Of a stretch of 7,214 nucleotides of DNA, positions 1 through 5,953 are shown piece after piece. The stretch's first letter is position 1; every line of letters starts with the position of its first letter. The notes under the pieces were generated by a model. That model searched no databases and was not told where the DNA came from. It worked only from the letters and a program-made list of their open reading frames with translations. The position numbers were made by a program, and so were the translations under genes. Origin of the DNA: JBBITW01 sp037440525 (lineage in GTDB: Bacteria; Desulfobacterota; BSN033; UBA1163); assembly GCA_037440525.1 (NCBI GenBank), contig JBBITW010000179.1:1-7214 (forward strand). Reading direction: 5' to 3'.

Positions 1-1
1 A

Positions 2-919
2 GGAAGAGCTACATGGAATCTCCATTCATTAAATAATGAAGGAACGGTTGGCAATGTGACAGAACCTCGAACTGTTGTTTTAGCGAGTGGAGAAAAAACT
101 GATGGGATATCTGGTGAAATGCTTAAGCATATTCATGCTTACAATGTTTGGTTACTACAAGAGGATAAAAGTCAGTTTTGCGAAGCATGTCAAAAATTCC
201 ATCCACAAAAAGCAGATATGAACCCTCTCATTCAAGGTAAAGATAAGCCTGATAAGGCTATCAAAACAGCAATTTCTACATGCATCTTATGTGACTTGCA
301 TGGGTTTCTTGTTCAAAGGCCTGCTGTAGCAAGGCCTTCAACAGTGGAATTTGGATGGACATTGGGAATACCTGAGAAAACTCATCGAGACATACATATC
401 CATGCAAGGCATTCAATGGTAGGACGTTCCCATGAAGAGGCTGAGGAAAAGGAGGGAAGAGAAGAGGCTACAGAAAGGCAGGTAACTGCTCAGATGATTT
501 ATCACAGGCCAACTCGATCCGGAGTATATGCAATCGTATCCGTATTTCAACCATGGCGGATAGGTTTGAATGAAGTAGATTATTCTTATGTAATAGAGGA
601 TGATAAAAGAAAAAACCGTTATCAATTAGCCTTGAATTCATATAAAGCTACATTTATGAGGACAGAAGGGGCAATGACATCCACGAGACTCCCTCATACG
701 GAAGCAATAGAGGGTGTTGTTGTGACTTCGGAAACAAATTTCCCTGTTCCAATAATCAGTCCTCTTAAAGATGGTTTTATGGAAGAAATGGAAAACCTCG
801 TTACGAAACAGGATAGATTATCTTGTCAGAAATTCAACAATCTTTCTGAGTTTTGCGACATCATAAATGGGCTGGTAGACAAAGACATTTTTAAACTTGG
901 TATGCCAGAAGCAAAATAA
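2..919 (+). CDS. cas7: Cas7 (DevR/Csa2-type) backbone subunit of type I Cascade, 5' partial
   Basis: Cas7 subunits polymerise along the crRNA to form the backbone of the type I surveillance complex in the cytoplasm. A GTG at 56 could be read as a start, but the frame is open back to base 2. The 18 codons before it encode WNLHSLNNEGTVGN, which resembles the conserved N-terminal strand and loop of DevR-family Cas7. The real start is therefore left of the window, probably by only a few tens of codons. Other family-like segments are GISGEMLKHIH (about residues 35-45 of the visible protein) and CILCDLHGFLV. Two CxxC pairs (visible residues 60/63 and 94/97) could bind zinc. It ends 9 bp before cas5, with AAGGGG between them. 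The family call is from motif recognition. Assignment to I-A rather than I-B rests mainly on Csa1 and the Cas5 type. Confidence 0.9.
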   Translation, partial: GRATWNLHSLNNEGTVGNVTEPRTVVLASGEKTDGISGEMLKHIHAYNVWLLQEDKSQFCEACQKFHPQKADMNPLIQGKDKPDKAIKTAISTCILCDLHGFLVQRPAVARPSTVEFGWTLGIPEKTHRDIHIHARHSMVGRSHEEAEEKEGREEATERQVTAQMIYHRPTRSGVYAIVSVFQPWRIGLNEVDYSYVIEDDKRKNRYQLALNSYKATFMRTEGAMTSTRLPHTEAIEGVVVTSETNFPVPIISPLKDGFMEEMENLVTKQDRLSCQKFNNLSEFCDIINGLVDKDIFKLGMPEAK

Positions 920-928
920 GGGGTAATT

Positions 929-1614
929 ATGTCATGGATATGGGGAGAACTTGATTTTGCAGGACTTTACTCTTATAGGATTCCGAATCTATCTCCAAGC
1001 TATTCTTTGACTTCACCTATTCCAAGCCCTGCGGCTTTGAGGCTTGCCCTTGTGGATGCTGCAATAAAATATACAGGAAATGTGATTTATGGAGAAGAGA
1101 TTTTTGAAATTATTAAAGCGACACAATTGGAGATAGAACCTCCTGAAAGGTTAGCAGTCCTAAAGTTTTTTATTAAAAGACTTAAGCCTTCAAAGCCTCC
1201 TAAGAGAGGATTTGAGGAGTCCTTTGGTATTAGGGAGTATTGCCATTTTTTAGGACCGCTTAGGGTCTATTTAAAACCCCAAAAAAGAGGGGACGAGATA
1301 GCCCATCTTTAAGGCGTTTGGGAACAACTGACTCCCTCACTAAAGGGACTGGAAGAATTGAAGAGAAAGAGCCTAACCGGGAATTTACTTGTAAAGAGAC
1401 TACAGAGCTTAAGCTTGAGGCATTGAATCTTATGAGAAGGCCTGTTTCTACATTGAATGAGATAAAACCAGAGACCACATTTGCACAAGTCAATCCGTTT
1501 AGTAAAGAAAGAAGAGGTAATCCTTACTTTTCGAAAATTTTTGTTTTGCCACTTATTGAGGAACGACGGGGTGAAAACTGGGTCATTTATAAGAAACTAC
1601 CTTTTACTCTATAA
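929..1614 (+). pseudogene. cas5: Cas5 (type I-A-like), frameshifted
   Basis: Cas5 caps the 5' handle of the crRNA in type I Cascade. The first frame (929-1312) has a good AAGGGG site at 918-923 and encodes an N-terminal Cas5 domain, including LYSYRIP, TSPIPSPAALRLALVDAA, EPPERLAVLKFF and GIREYCHF. It stops after DEIAHL. The next frame is open from 1264 to 1614 and carries the remaining half, from LRRLGTTDSL to ENWVIYKKLPF. Adding one T to the TTT run at 1308-1310 joins them as DEIAHLLRRLGTTDSL and gives a continuous 228-aa protein, a normal Cas5 length. The lesion is therefore a one-base deletion, or a sequencing error, lying somewhere in 1264-1312. It lies 9 bp after cas7 and is presumably co-transcribed. 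The two halves may also be annotated as separate ORFs (929-1312 and about 1318-1614). Confidence 0.83.
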
Positions 1615-1628
1615 GGGTTGGGGTGTAA

Positions 1629-1817
1629 ATGAGCGAAGATTTTAAATTTATCGACATTATAAAATATTCTGGAATCGGGTAATTCCTTAAATTCAATGGT
1701 TGAAAAAAAATTGATGGTAAAGAAATTATTTAGGAAGAATTCAGTAAAAGCATACTTACTCGTGAGGGTTTTCAATTTATGATGAGATTTGTTGATCCTT
1801 TAGATGAGATTTTCTAA
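1629..1817 (+). pseudogene. Decayed ORF after cas5, three in-frame stops
   Basis: An ATG at 1629 lies 14 bp after the end of cas5, behind a G-rich GGTTGGGG stretch, so it occupies the next-gene slot of the effector operon. The frame reads MSEDFKFIDIIKYSGIG, then TAA (1680-1682), a short protein-like segment, TGA (1701-1703), another segment, TAG (1731-1733), then EEFSKSILTREGFQF and more, ending at TAA (1815-1817). The composition between the stops looks like real protein, with no shift of frame. This is what a gene decaying by substitutions would look like. I do not recognise the family. A fragment of another effector gene is possible but unproven. The rest of the 1615-1837 gap shows nothing else I can support. 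Confidence 0.45.
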
Positions 1818-1837
1818 ATGGATAGGCCGTAAGACCA

Positions 1838-2191
1838 ATGCTAAAAATTTCTGAAATCTTACATCGAAAAGCTGAAAGAAAGGCAAGATTGGAGAAGTGC
1901 CTTGATTCGATTGTGGATCAATTAAAAAATATGGGGGTTCTAAAAGTCATTCTTTTTGGATCACTTCTGAGAGGGGACGTGGATGTAAATAGCGATATCG
2001 ACTTATTTGTAGTAATGCCTTCGACGAAAACTGGTAAAGAGTGGATGGGGGAAATATATCAGAGCGTTGAGAGAAAGGTGTCATCGAACATCATAGTTTA
2101 TAATCTTAAAGAGTTTGAAGAAAAACTTCCTTCAAGTAGTTTCTTGCAAAATGTAATTAAAGGTAAGGTGATTTATGAAAAAACCACGTAA
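1838..2191 (+). CDS. MNT-type nucleotidyltransferase (MntA-like, HEPN partner)
   Basis: This 117-aa protein is a minimal nucleotidyltransferase of the pol-beta superfamily. The core motif is present: GS at residues 41-42 in VILFGSLLRGDV, followed by SDIDLFVV with D53 and D55. Such proteins commonly act as the antitoxin of a HEPN RNase; the MntA/HepT systems neutralise the toxin by AMP transfer. The third carboxylate, usually in a VDVVVY-like strand, seems to be replaced by Asn84 in SNIIVYNLKEFE, so activity is uncertain. The N-terminal 30 residues are a charged helix. The gene overlaps the HEPN gene by 17 bp, which suggests translational coupling. The start lacks a strong Shine-Dalgarno site. 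The family call is confident; the antitoxin role is inferred from the pairing. Confidence 0.85.
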   Translation: MLKISEILHRKAERKARLEKCLDSIVDQLKNMGVLKVILFGSLLRGDVDVNSDIDLFVVMPSTKTGKEWMGEIYQSVERKVSSNIIVYNLKEFEEKLPSSSFLQNVIKGKVIYEKTT

Positions 2192-2597
2192 AGAAGAATC
2201 CGATAGATGGTTAACACAGGCAAAAGATGAATTTGAAGATGCTGATGATTTAAGAAAGAGGGAAAGGTTCTATTTAGCCCTTTTTCATTTTCAGCAAGCG
2301 GCCGAAAAGGCTCTAAAAGCATATCTATATTTTAAAGTAGAATCATTCGAAGTATTTTATACCCACTCGATCGACGACTTGTTGGGATTGGCAATGGAGT
2401 TAGATGCGGAATTCAAGGAAGTTACACAGGCGAAAAAATTGGACCAATATTATATTCCTACACGTTATCCCAATGGTCTACCAGGGGGAGTTCCTTCAAG
2501 ATTCTATGACGATCCAAAAGAGGCTGAGGAAGCTATGGTTCTTGCTAAGAGAATTATAGACCTTGTAGAAAAAAAGATGAAAGAAATCTATTCATAA
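2175..2597 (+). CDS. HEPN-domain protein, partner of the upstream MNT
   Basis: This 140-aa all-helical protein belongs to the HEPN group (COG2250-like). Diagnostic segments are HFQQAAEKALKAYLYFK (residues 38-54), HSIDDLLGLA (64-73) and YYIPTRYPNG (92-101). HEPN proteins paired with MNT genes are often RNase toxins, but many COG2250 members lack a clear catalytic motif. Here I see no convincing Rx4-6H motif in the usual late-helix position, so it may be a non-catalytic binding partner. The ATG has a good AAGGTG site at 2165-2170 inside the MNT gene. The stop lies 2 bp before a cas2-start remnant, so this module once sat directly upstream of a cas2 gene. Confidence 0.85.
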   Translation: MKKPRKEESDRWLTQAKDEFEDADDLRKRERFYLALFHFQQAAEKALKAYLYFKVESFEVFYTHSIDDLLGLAMELDAEFKEVTQAKKLDQYYIPTRYPNGLPGGVPSRFYDDPKEAEEAMVLAKRIIDLVEKKMKEIYS

Positions 2598-2599
2598 GA

Positions 2600-2647
2600 T
2601 GAACTTTATCGTTATTTATGTCATCTCAGAGGATAAGATTTGAATAA
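2600..2647 (+). pseudogene. cas2: Truncated 5' remnant of a cas2 gene
   Basis: An ATG at 2600 encodes MNFIVIYVISEDKIE and then a TAA. The intact Cas2 in this window begins MNCIVIYDIVEDKI. The DNA matches at 35 of 42 positions (2600-2641 against 4135-4176), starting exactly at both ATGs, with exact runs ATCGTTATTTATG and GAGGATAAGATT. Similarity ends abruptly after codon 14. The active-site Asp8 is Val here. With 7 differences in 42 bases it is not a fresh duplication: it is either an older copy or the start of a different cas2. Confidence 0.72.
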
Positions 2648-2674
2648 GATTTTTAATGGAGGGTTGTAAAAGAT

Positions 2675-2872
2675 ATGATAAAAGATCAAACCCTTCTTGA
2701 AAAATTTGAAGCTGACCTCATAAAATCCACTAAAACTGACTACCAACGAAACCTAAAGATTTTTGAGGGGATGCTCGAAGAGGCACTCTATCTTAAAGTC
2801 TTTCCTTTAAAAGATCCTCTTGAAGGGATCGAGGTGGATATCAAGATTGCAAAGGTGATTAACAGTGTTTAA
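2675..2872 (+). CDS. Small helical protein, putative partner of a lost nucleotidyltransferase
   Basis: This 65-aa acidic, helix-rich protein starts MIKDQTLLEKFEADLIK and ends DPLEGIEVDIKIAKVINSV. It has a strong GGAGGG site at 2658-2663. From memory, similar short proteins ending in EGIEVDIKIA occur upstream of AbiEii-like nucleotidyltransferases, so it may be the small partner of such a pair. Here the expected partner starts at an overlapping GTG (2865) but is cut off after 12 codons. No catalytic motif, signal peptide or membrane segment is visible. Function is otherwise unknown. Confidence 0.65.
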   Translation: MIKDQTLLEKFEADLIKSTKTDYQRNLKIFEGMLEEALYLKVFPLKDPLEGIEVDIKIAKVINSV

Positions 2873-2903
2873 GAAACTTATCGAAAAGATTGCAGAGGCG
2901 TAA
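2865..2903 (+). pseudogene. 12-codon remnant, probably the start of a nucleotidyltransferase
   Basis: A GTG at 2865 overlaps the stop of the preceding small gene and encodes VFKKLIEKIAEA before TAA. An amphipathic MFKxLLxKIAxA helix is how nucleotidyltransferases with a GGQAVLLYG...RDID core typically begin, as far as I recall, and an overlapping start fits a coupled pair. The sequence after it is unrelated and richer in G+C. I infer that the body of the gene was lost when the downstream cassette joined here. The evidence is short, so this is tentative. Confidence 0.35.
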
Positions 2904-2913
2904 AGGTAAACTC

Positions 2914-3111
2914 GTGATACAGGGATTCGAGGTTCTGCCGGTTTCTTCTGTTATCAAGTATCTTGTGAAGAGATTCGGCTACAAGGGCACAGTCATGATC
3001 CGTGAGGGTGAATGGGTTTTCAATCTCAAAACCGGTCGCCGATCGCGAATCAGGCTTGGGAAAAAGATAGGGATGGGTGAGAAAGAGACCGGAAGAAAGA
3101 AAGCATCATGA
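2914..3111 (+). CDS. Small basic hypothetical protein
   Basis: This 65-aa protein from GTG at 2914 has an AAAGGT site at 2902-2907. A TTG at 2890 would add eight residues but has a weaker ribosome site and overlaps the upstream remnant. The first half (VIQGFEVLPVSSVIKYLVKR) looks alpha/beta. The second half (KGTVMIREGEWVFNLKTGRR) looks like short beta strands, followed by a very basic tail rich in Lys, Arg and Gly that might bind nucleic acid. I do not recognise the family. Its stop overlaps the next ATG (ATGA at 3108-3111), so it is translationally coupled to the following pair. It could also be the 3' end of a gene truncated at the junction near 2903. Confidence 0.55.
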   Translation: MIQGFEVLPVSSVIKYLVKRFGYKGTVMIREGEWVFNLKTGRRSRIRLGKKIGMGEKETGRKKAS

Positions 3112-3359
3112 AACGTCTTGACACCACTGTTGAAGCGGAAAATATTCAGATCGAAATCTTCAGAAAAATGGGTGCGGAAGGGCGGCTTCAGGCAGGCATT
3201 GAACTTGCCCGGACTGCGGAGAAGCTTCTCGCAGAAGGGGTGAGAATGCGGCATCCGGATTATACTGAACATCAGGTCAAACTGGCAGTCATTAAACTGA
3301 GACTTGGAGACGCCTTGTTTGCTGCTGCCTATCCAGAAGCTAAGGACCTTATTGTATGA
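3108..3359 (+). CDS. Small antitoxin-like protein upstream of a nucleotidyltransferase
   Basis: This 83-aa helical protein carries ARTAEKLLAEGVRMRHPDYT (about residues 34-53) followed by VKLAVIKLRLGDALFAAAYP (58-77). I recognise the pattern of a RHPDYT motif followed by a helix and an LGDxLFxxAYP end as a widespread small family usually encoded just upstream of a nucleotidyltransferase. It is probably the non-enzymatic half of a toxin-antitoxin-like pair. GGAAGAAAG at 3091-3099 is a plausible ribosome site. The gene is linked by ATGA overlaps at both ends (3108-3111 and 3356-3359), so the three genes form one translational unit. Which partner would be the toxin cannot be told from sequence. 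Confidence 0.75.
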   Translation: MKRLDTTVEAENIQIEIFRKMGAEGRLQAGIELARTAEKLLAEGVRMRHPDYTEHQVKLAVIKLRLGDALFAAAYPEAKDLIV

Positions 3360-3913
3360 CTTCAGAAGAAGTCTTCCAAATACTGCTAGATCGGCTTGAT
3401 GAATTCGATATCCCGTTCATGATAACCGGGGCTTTCGCAAGCAATGCTCATGGTGTTCCCCGAGTCACACAGGATGCGGATATAGTTGTAGAAACCGATT
3501 TTCAAACGTTGTTGCGGCTAATAGAGAATTTGGGAGAAGGTTTCTATGCTGACCCTGATGCAGCCAAAGAAGCGTTTGCCACTACTCGGATGCTGAATAT
3601 CATTCATAAGGATACAGGATTTAAAATCGACATCATCCTACGAAAGCTCAGGCCATTTAGTATTGAAGAGTTTAAGAGGCGGTGTAAAATCAATTTCTTG
3701 GGAAGAGAAAGATGGTTTGCTACACCAGAGGATACAATCCTCGCAAAACTTGAATGGTCAAAGATGGGGCAATCTGAAAGGCAGTTTGATGATGCGGTTC
3801 ATGTGGCCAGGGTTCAAGGTGACGGACTTGATAGATCATATTTAGAGAAGTGGGCAAAAGAACTGAATGTCGATGATTTGCTCCAAAGACTCCTTTCAGA
3901 AGTGCGAGGATAA
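3356..3913 (+). CDS. Nucleotidyltransferase (AbiEii/DUF6036-like)
   Basis: This 185-aa enzyme has a clear nucleotidyltransferase core: FMITGAFASNAHGVPRVTQDADIVV (residues 21-45), with the Gly/Ala-rich turn, PR-T, and metal ligands D40 and D42. The third acid is likely D92 in FKIDIIL. TPEDTILAKLEW (123-134) and the following region with paired acids (QFDDAVHV) are typical of the C-terminal helical part of AbiEii-like and DUF6036-like enzymes. Such proteins transfer nucleotides to RNA or protein targets and often act as toxins or antitoxins in defence. All three catalytic acids seem present, unlike the MNT at 1838. It starts on an ATGA overlap with the preceding small gene. The substrate cannot be inferred. 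Confidence 0.85.
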   Translation: MTSEEVFQILLDRLDEFDIPFMITGAFASNAHGVPRVTQDADIVVETDFQTLLRLIENLGEGFYADPDAAKEAFATTRMLNIIHKDTGFKIDIILRKLRPFSIEEFKRRCKINFLGRERWFATPEDTILAKLEWSKMGQSERQFDDAVHVARVQGDGLDRSYLEKWAKELNVDDLLQRLLSEVRG

Positions 3914-4104
3914 AGGTCTCCCCTTTTACATTGGGACGACAGAGGTTGTAGTAAAGGAATGACTTGGGGGTTAATGTTATATTATCATTTTACCTCTAAA
4001 ATATAAAGTTTGCTTATTAGAAATAAATATATCTGATTAAATGTGGTTTATAAATTCTATTGGAAAAGCATTCTTATTGATCAAATCGAGGAAGTTGGCC
4101 GAAC

Positions 4105-4119
4105 ATTGGTTTAGCCAAT
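4105..4119 (+). promoter_or_regulatory. Small inverted repeat just upstream of cas2
   Basis: ATTGG-TTTAG-CCAAT forms a 5-bp stem with a 5-base loop, 15 bp before the cas2 ATG. A partly overlapping pair, TTGGC at 4095-4099 and GCCAA at 4114-4118, is also present. It could be an operator or a leader hairpin for the adaptation operon. The rest of the 3914-4134 gap is very AT-rich, with a TTTATAAAT at 4047-4055, but I find no convincing -35/-10 pair and no gene there. Confidence 0.3.
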
Positions 4120-4134
4120 AATAGAAATAGTGAA

Positions 4135-4395
4135 ATGAACTGTATCGTTATTTATGATATTGTGGAGGATAAGATTCGTAACAGGATTGCAGACGTCTGC
4201 CTTGATTTCGGGCTTCAAAGAATACAATATTCTGCCTTCTTTGGAGAACTTTCTCATAACCAGAAAGAGACGCTCTTTAAGAAGATAAAACGCCTAATTG
4301 GAGAGAAACCTGGAAATATCCAGATCTTTCCGGTCTGTGAAAAAGACTTAACCCTTAAAATGGAATATATTGTTAAGAAAGATGAAAAAGAGTGA
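4135..4395 (+). CDS. cas2: Cas2 adaptation protein
   Basis: Cas2 forms the dimer that bridges two Cas1 dimers in the spacer-integration complex. This 86-aa protein is of normal length and starts with the classic beta strand MNCIVIYDIVEDKIRNRIAD, with the conserved Asp8. The ferredoxin-like fold continues through GLQRIQYSAFFGEL, and IQIFPVCEKD is the usual late strand. The start has no strong Shine-Dalgarno site. It is the first gene of the adaptation operon, 221 bp after the nucleotidyltransferase, and overlaps cas4 by 14 bp. A divergent fragment of the same gene start lies at 2600-2641. Confidence 0.95.
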   Translation: MNCIVIYDIVEDKIRNRIADVCLDFGLQRIQYSAFFGELSHNQKETLFKKIKRLIGEKPGNIQIFPVCEKDLTLKMEYIVKKDEKE

Positions 4396-4993
4396 AGGGT
4401 TGATATTAAATGTTGGCGATATAAAGCAGTTCTTCTATTGCCCGAGAATTGTCTATTTCAATTATCTAATGCCTGGTTTCAGACCGATAACTTATAAAAT
4501 GGAGGAGGGAAAGCTCAGGCAGAAGGAGGAAGAAAAACTGGAGAGGAGACGGACTGTGGCAAGATTTGATCTTGGTCCAAAAGAGGAGACCAGGACTACA
4601 AAATTATTTAATTTAAGATTGGCCTCTCAGACACTCTGCTTTACTGGCATGCTCGATATGGCACTCATTTTAGATAATGAGATTATTCCTGTTGACTTCA
4701 AGGATGGATCCTTTTCCAGAGCCCATTCTGTGGCTCTTCATCATAAATATCAGTTGATAGGCTATGGACTTCTACTTGAAGAAAATTATAGAAAATATTC
4801 CACCCGGGGATTTATCCATAGTCTTGAGGATGGACGCACACGCTCTGTTCCCTTTAGCGAAGGGGCAAAGATGTTTTTGAAATGGAAGATTAGAAAGATT
4901 CGGTTGATGATACTTGAGGAAAAATTCCCTGACGAGACACCATATAAAGGCCGCTGTCGTGAGTGTGAATTCAGGCCTGTATGTAAGGGATGA
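4382..4993 (+). CDS. cas4: Cas4 Fe-S nuclease
   Basis: Cas4 is a RecB-family nuclease that trims prespacers and helps select PAM and orientation during adaptation. The ATG at 4382 gives 203 aa; a TTG at 4370 is an alternative. Four cysteines for an Fe-S cluster are in place: C20 (FFYCPR) and C192, C195 and C201 (CRECEFRPVC). RecB motifs are GMLD (D92), PVDFKDG (D105, K107) and HKYQLIGYG (Q124, Y128). Two metal-ligand positions differ from the usual Cas4 pattern: the His expected in the early G-x-x-x-H motif appears as Gln47 in EEGKLRQKEE, and the usual Glu of ExK is Asp105. It starts inside cas2 and ends 3 bp before csa1, so it is coupled to both. Confidence 0.93.
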   Translation: MKKSEGLILNVGDIKQFFYCPRIVYFNYLMPGFRPITYKMEEGKLRQKEEEKLERRRTVARFDLGPKEETRTTKLFNLRLASQTLCFTGMLDMALILDNEIIPVDFKDGSFSRAHSVALHHKYQLIGYGLLLEENYRKYSTRGFIHSLEDGRTRSVPFSEGAKMFLKWKIRKIRLMILEEKFPDETPYKGRCRECEFRPVCKG

Positions 4994-4996
4994 AAA

Positions 4997-5941
4997 ATGT
5001 ATTTTCTTAGCCCTGAGGAACATAAATATGTTACACGAAAGCTCCTGATGGAAGCAAGGCGTGATGAAATCCATCCAGATCTTAGAGGATGGAACTGGGC
5101 ACAACCACCTATTGTGGCCATTCACAGGTCTCGCCTTGGGATATCTGATATAGCAAGCCTATATTGTGAAACAGGTAGAGATATTTATCTTAAAAAGGTC
5201 AGCAAAGTGGGATTTAGAACAAATGAGGCTATGGTTGAAGGTCTCCTTCTCCATAGAATTGTCTCAGAGGTGTTTACAAAATCAAAGATCTTAATTTACA
5301 GAAACCCTTCTATTACCAGTCAGGAATTTATTTATGAACTTGGAGAAATTGATGTTGAACATGTAGCAAAAGGATGGGGTTTTGGAGATACAGATGACCT
5401 AAACGAGAGAACCCCTTTGACTCCAGAAATGATAAGCAAGGCAAAATTATTGTGGGAGTTTGAAAAAACAAGAATTGCTTATAGGATTGATGATATTCGG
5501 TCTCGATATCCCTATTGTGAAGCGGATTCTTTCGTATTTCTTGTTCTTCCTGTAGTGGTGGAACAGAGATTAAATGGGACATTTTTAGGTCTTTCCCAGA
5601 ATCTTGCTGTGGATGGATATATATTTTCACAGGGGATGGTTGCAGATATAAAATTTGATCCTTCAGAACGGGAGTTCCATAAGCTTACCACCACCGGTTA
5701 TGCAATGGTAATGGAATCACTTTATGAATTTCCAGTTGATATTGGATGTATAATCTATGTAAGGTTTAAAGATAATCAAATCAGGCTCAAAAGAGAGTTC
5801 CATCACATAAGTGATGAATTGAGGCAATGGTTCATTGAAGAAAGAGACAAGAAGATGAGGATGATCGATGATGAGATGGACCCCGGAAAACCTGATAGTT
5901 GTTACAATATTTGTCCATATCTCGATGTATGTGGACAATAA
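4997..5941 (+). CDS. csa1: Csa1, Cas4-like protein of type I-A
   Basis: Csa1 is a second Cas4-like Fe-S nuclease, a marker of subtype I-A, thought to act with Cas1, Cas2 and Cas4 in prespacer processing. This 314-aa protein has the family hallmark SDIASLYCETGRDIYLKK (residues 50-67, C57) and a C-terminal trio C302, C306 and C312 (CYNICPYLDVC), which together could hold the cluster. The RecB-like nuclease core is H86 (LLLHRIVSE), E189 in VVVEQRL, D206 in AVDGY and D217-I-K219 in VADIKFD, then TTTGYAMVMES. An AAGGGA site lies at 4985-4990. It starts 3 bp after cas4 and ends 12 bp before cas1. Confidence 0.92.
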   Translation: MYFLSPEEHKYVTRKLLMEARRDEIHPDLRGWNWAQPPIVAIHRSRLGISDIASLYCETGRDIYLKKVSKVGFRTNEAMVEGLLLHRIVSEVFTKSKILIYRNPSITSQEFIYELGEIDVEHVAKGWGFGDTDDLNERTPLTPEMISKAKLLWEFEKTRIAYRIDDIRSRYPYCEADSFVFLVLPVVVEQRLNGTFLGLSQNLAVDGYIFSQGMVADIKFDPSEREFHKLTTTGYAMVMESLYEFPVDIGCIIYVRFKDNQIRLKREFHHISDELRQWFIEERDKKMRMIDDEMDPGKPDSCYNICPYLDVCGQ

Positions 5942-5953
5942 AGATTAAAAAAG

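Noticed and set aside
413..625. Antisense ORFs, including 413-625, 2979-3272 and 4772-5125
   Set aside because: They lie opposite well-supported genes, lack family features and look like shadows of the + strand coding sequence.
1281..1287. AAAAAAG as a programmed -1 frameshift site joining the two cas5 halves
   Set aside because: The heptamer is not in the canonical phase for the upstream frame, and slipping there gives a poor join (GDRSPS). A lost T at 1308-1310 gives a better protein. It cannot be fully excluded.
1629..1817. Stop-codon recoding to read through the three internal stops
   Set aside because: Three different stop codons are used, and neighbouring genes use TAA and TGA as normal stops. 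Decay is simpler.
2265..2288. R31-x6-H38 in the HEPN protein as an RNase Rx4-6H motif
   Set aside because: It lies at the start of the conserved HFQQAAEKALKAYL helix, not at the usual late-helix catalytic position, so the spacing is probably accidental.
3917..3937. Degenerate antisense CRISPR repeat, sharing CATTGGGAC with the repeat's reverse complement, possibly a mini-CRISPR or guide-like RNA gene
   Set aside because: Only nine bases match exactly, which is expected by chance in a window this size. The flanks match weakly and need a gap, and the other half of the repeat does not match.
3974..4006. Ten-codon ORF (MLYYHFTSKI) after a GGGGG stretch
   Set aside because: Too short and AT-rich to separate from chance.
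4047..4055. TTTATAAAT as an archaeal TATA box for cas2
   Set aside because: Such strings are common in this AT-rich gap. The array leader fits a bacterial promoter better, since an archaeal reading would place its start inside the first repeat.
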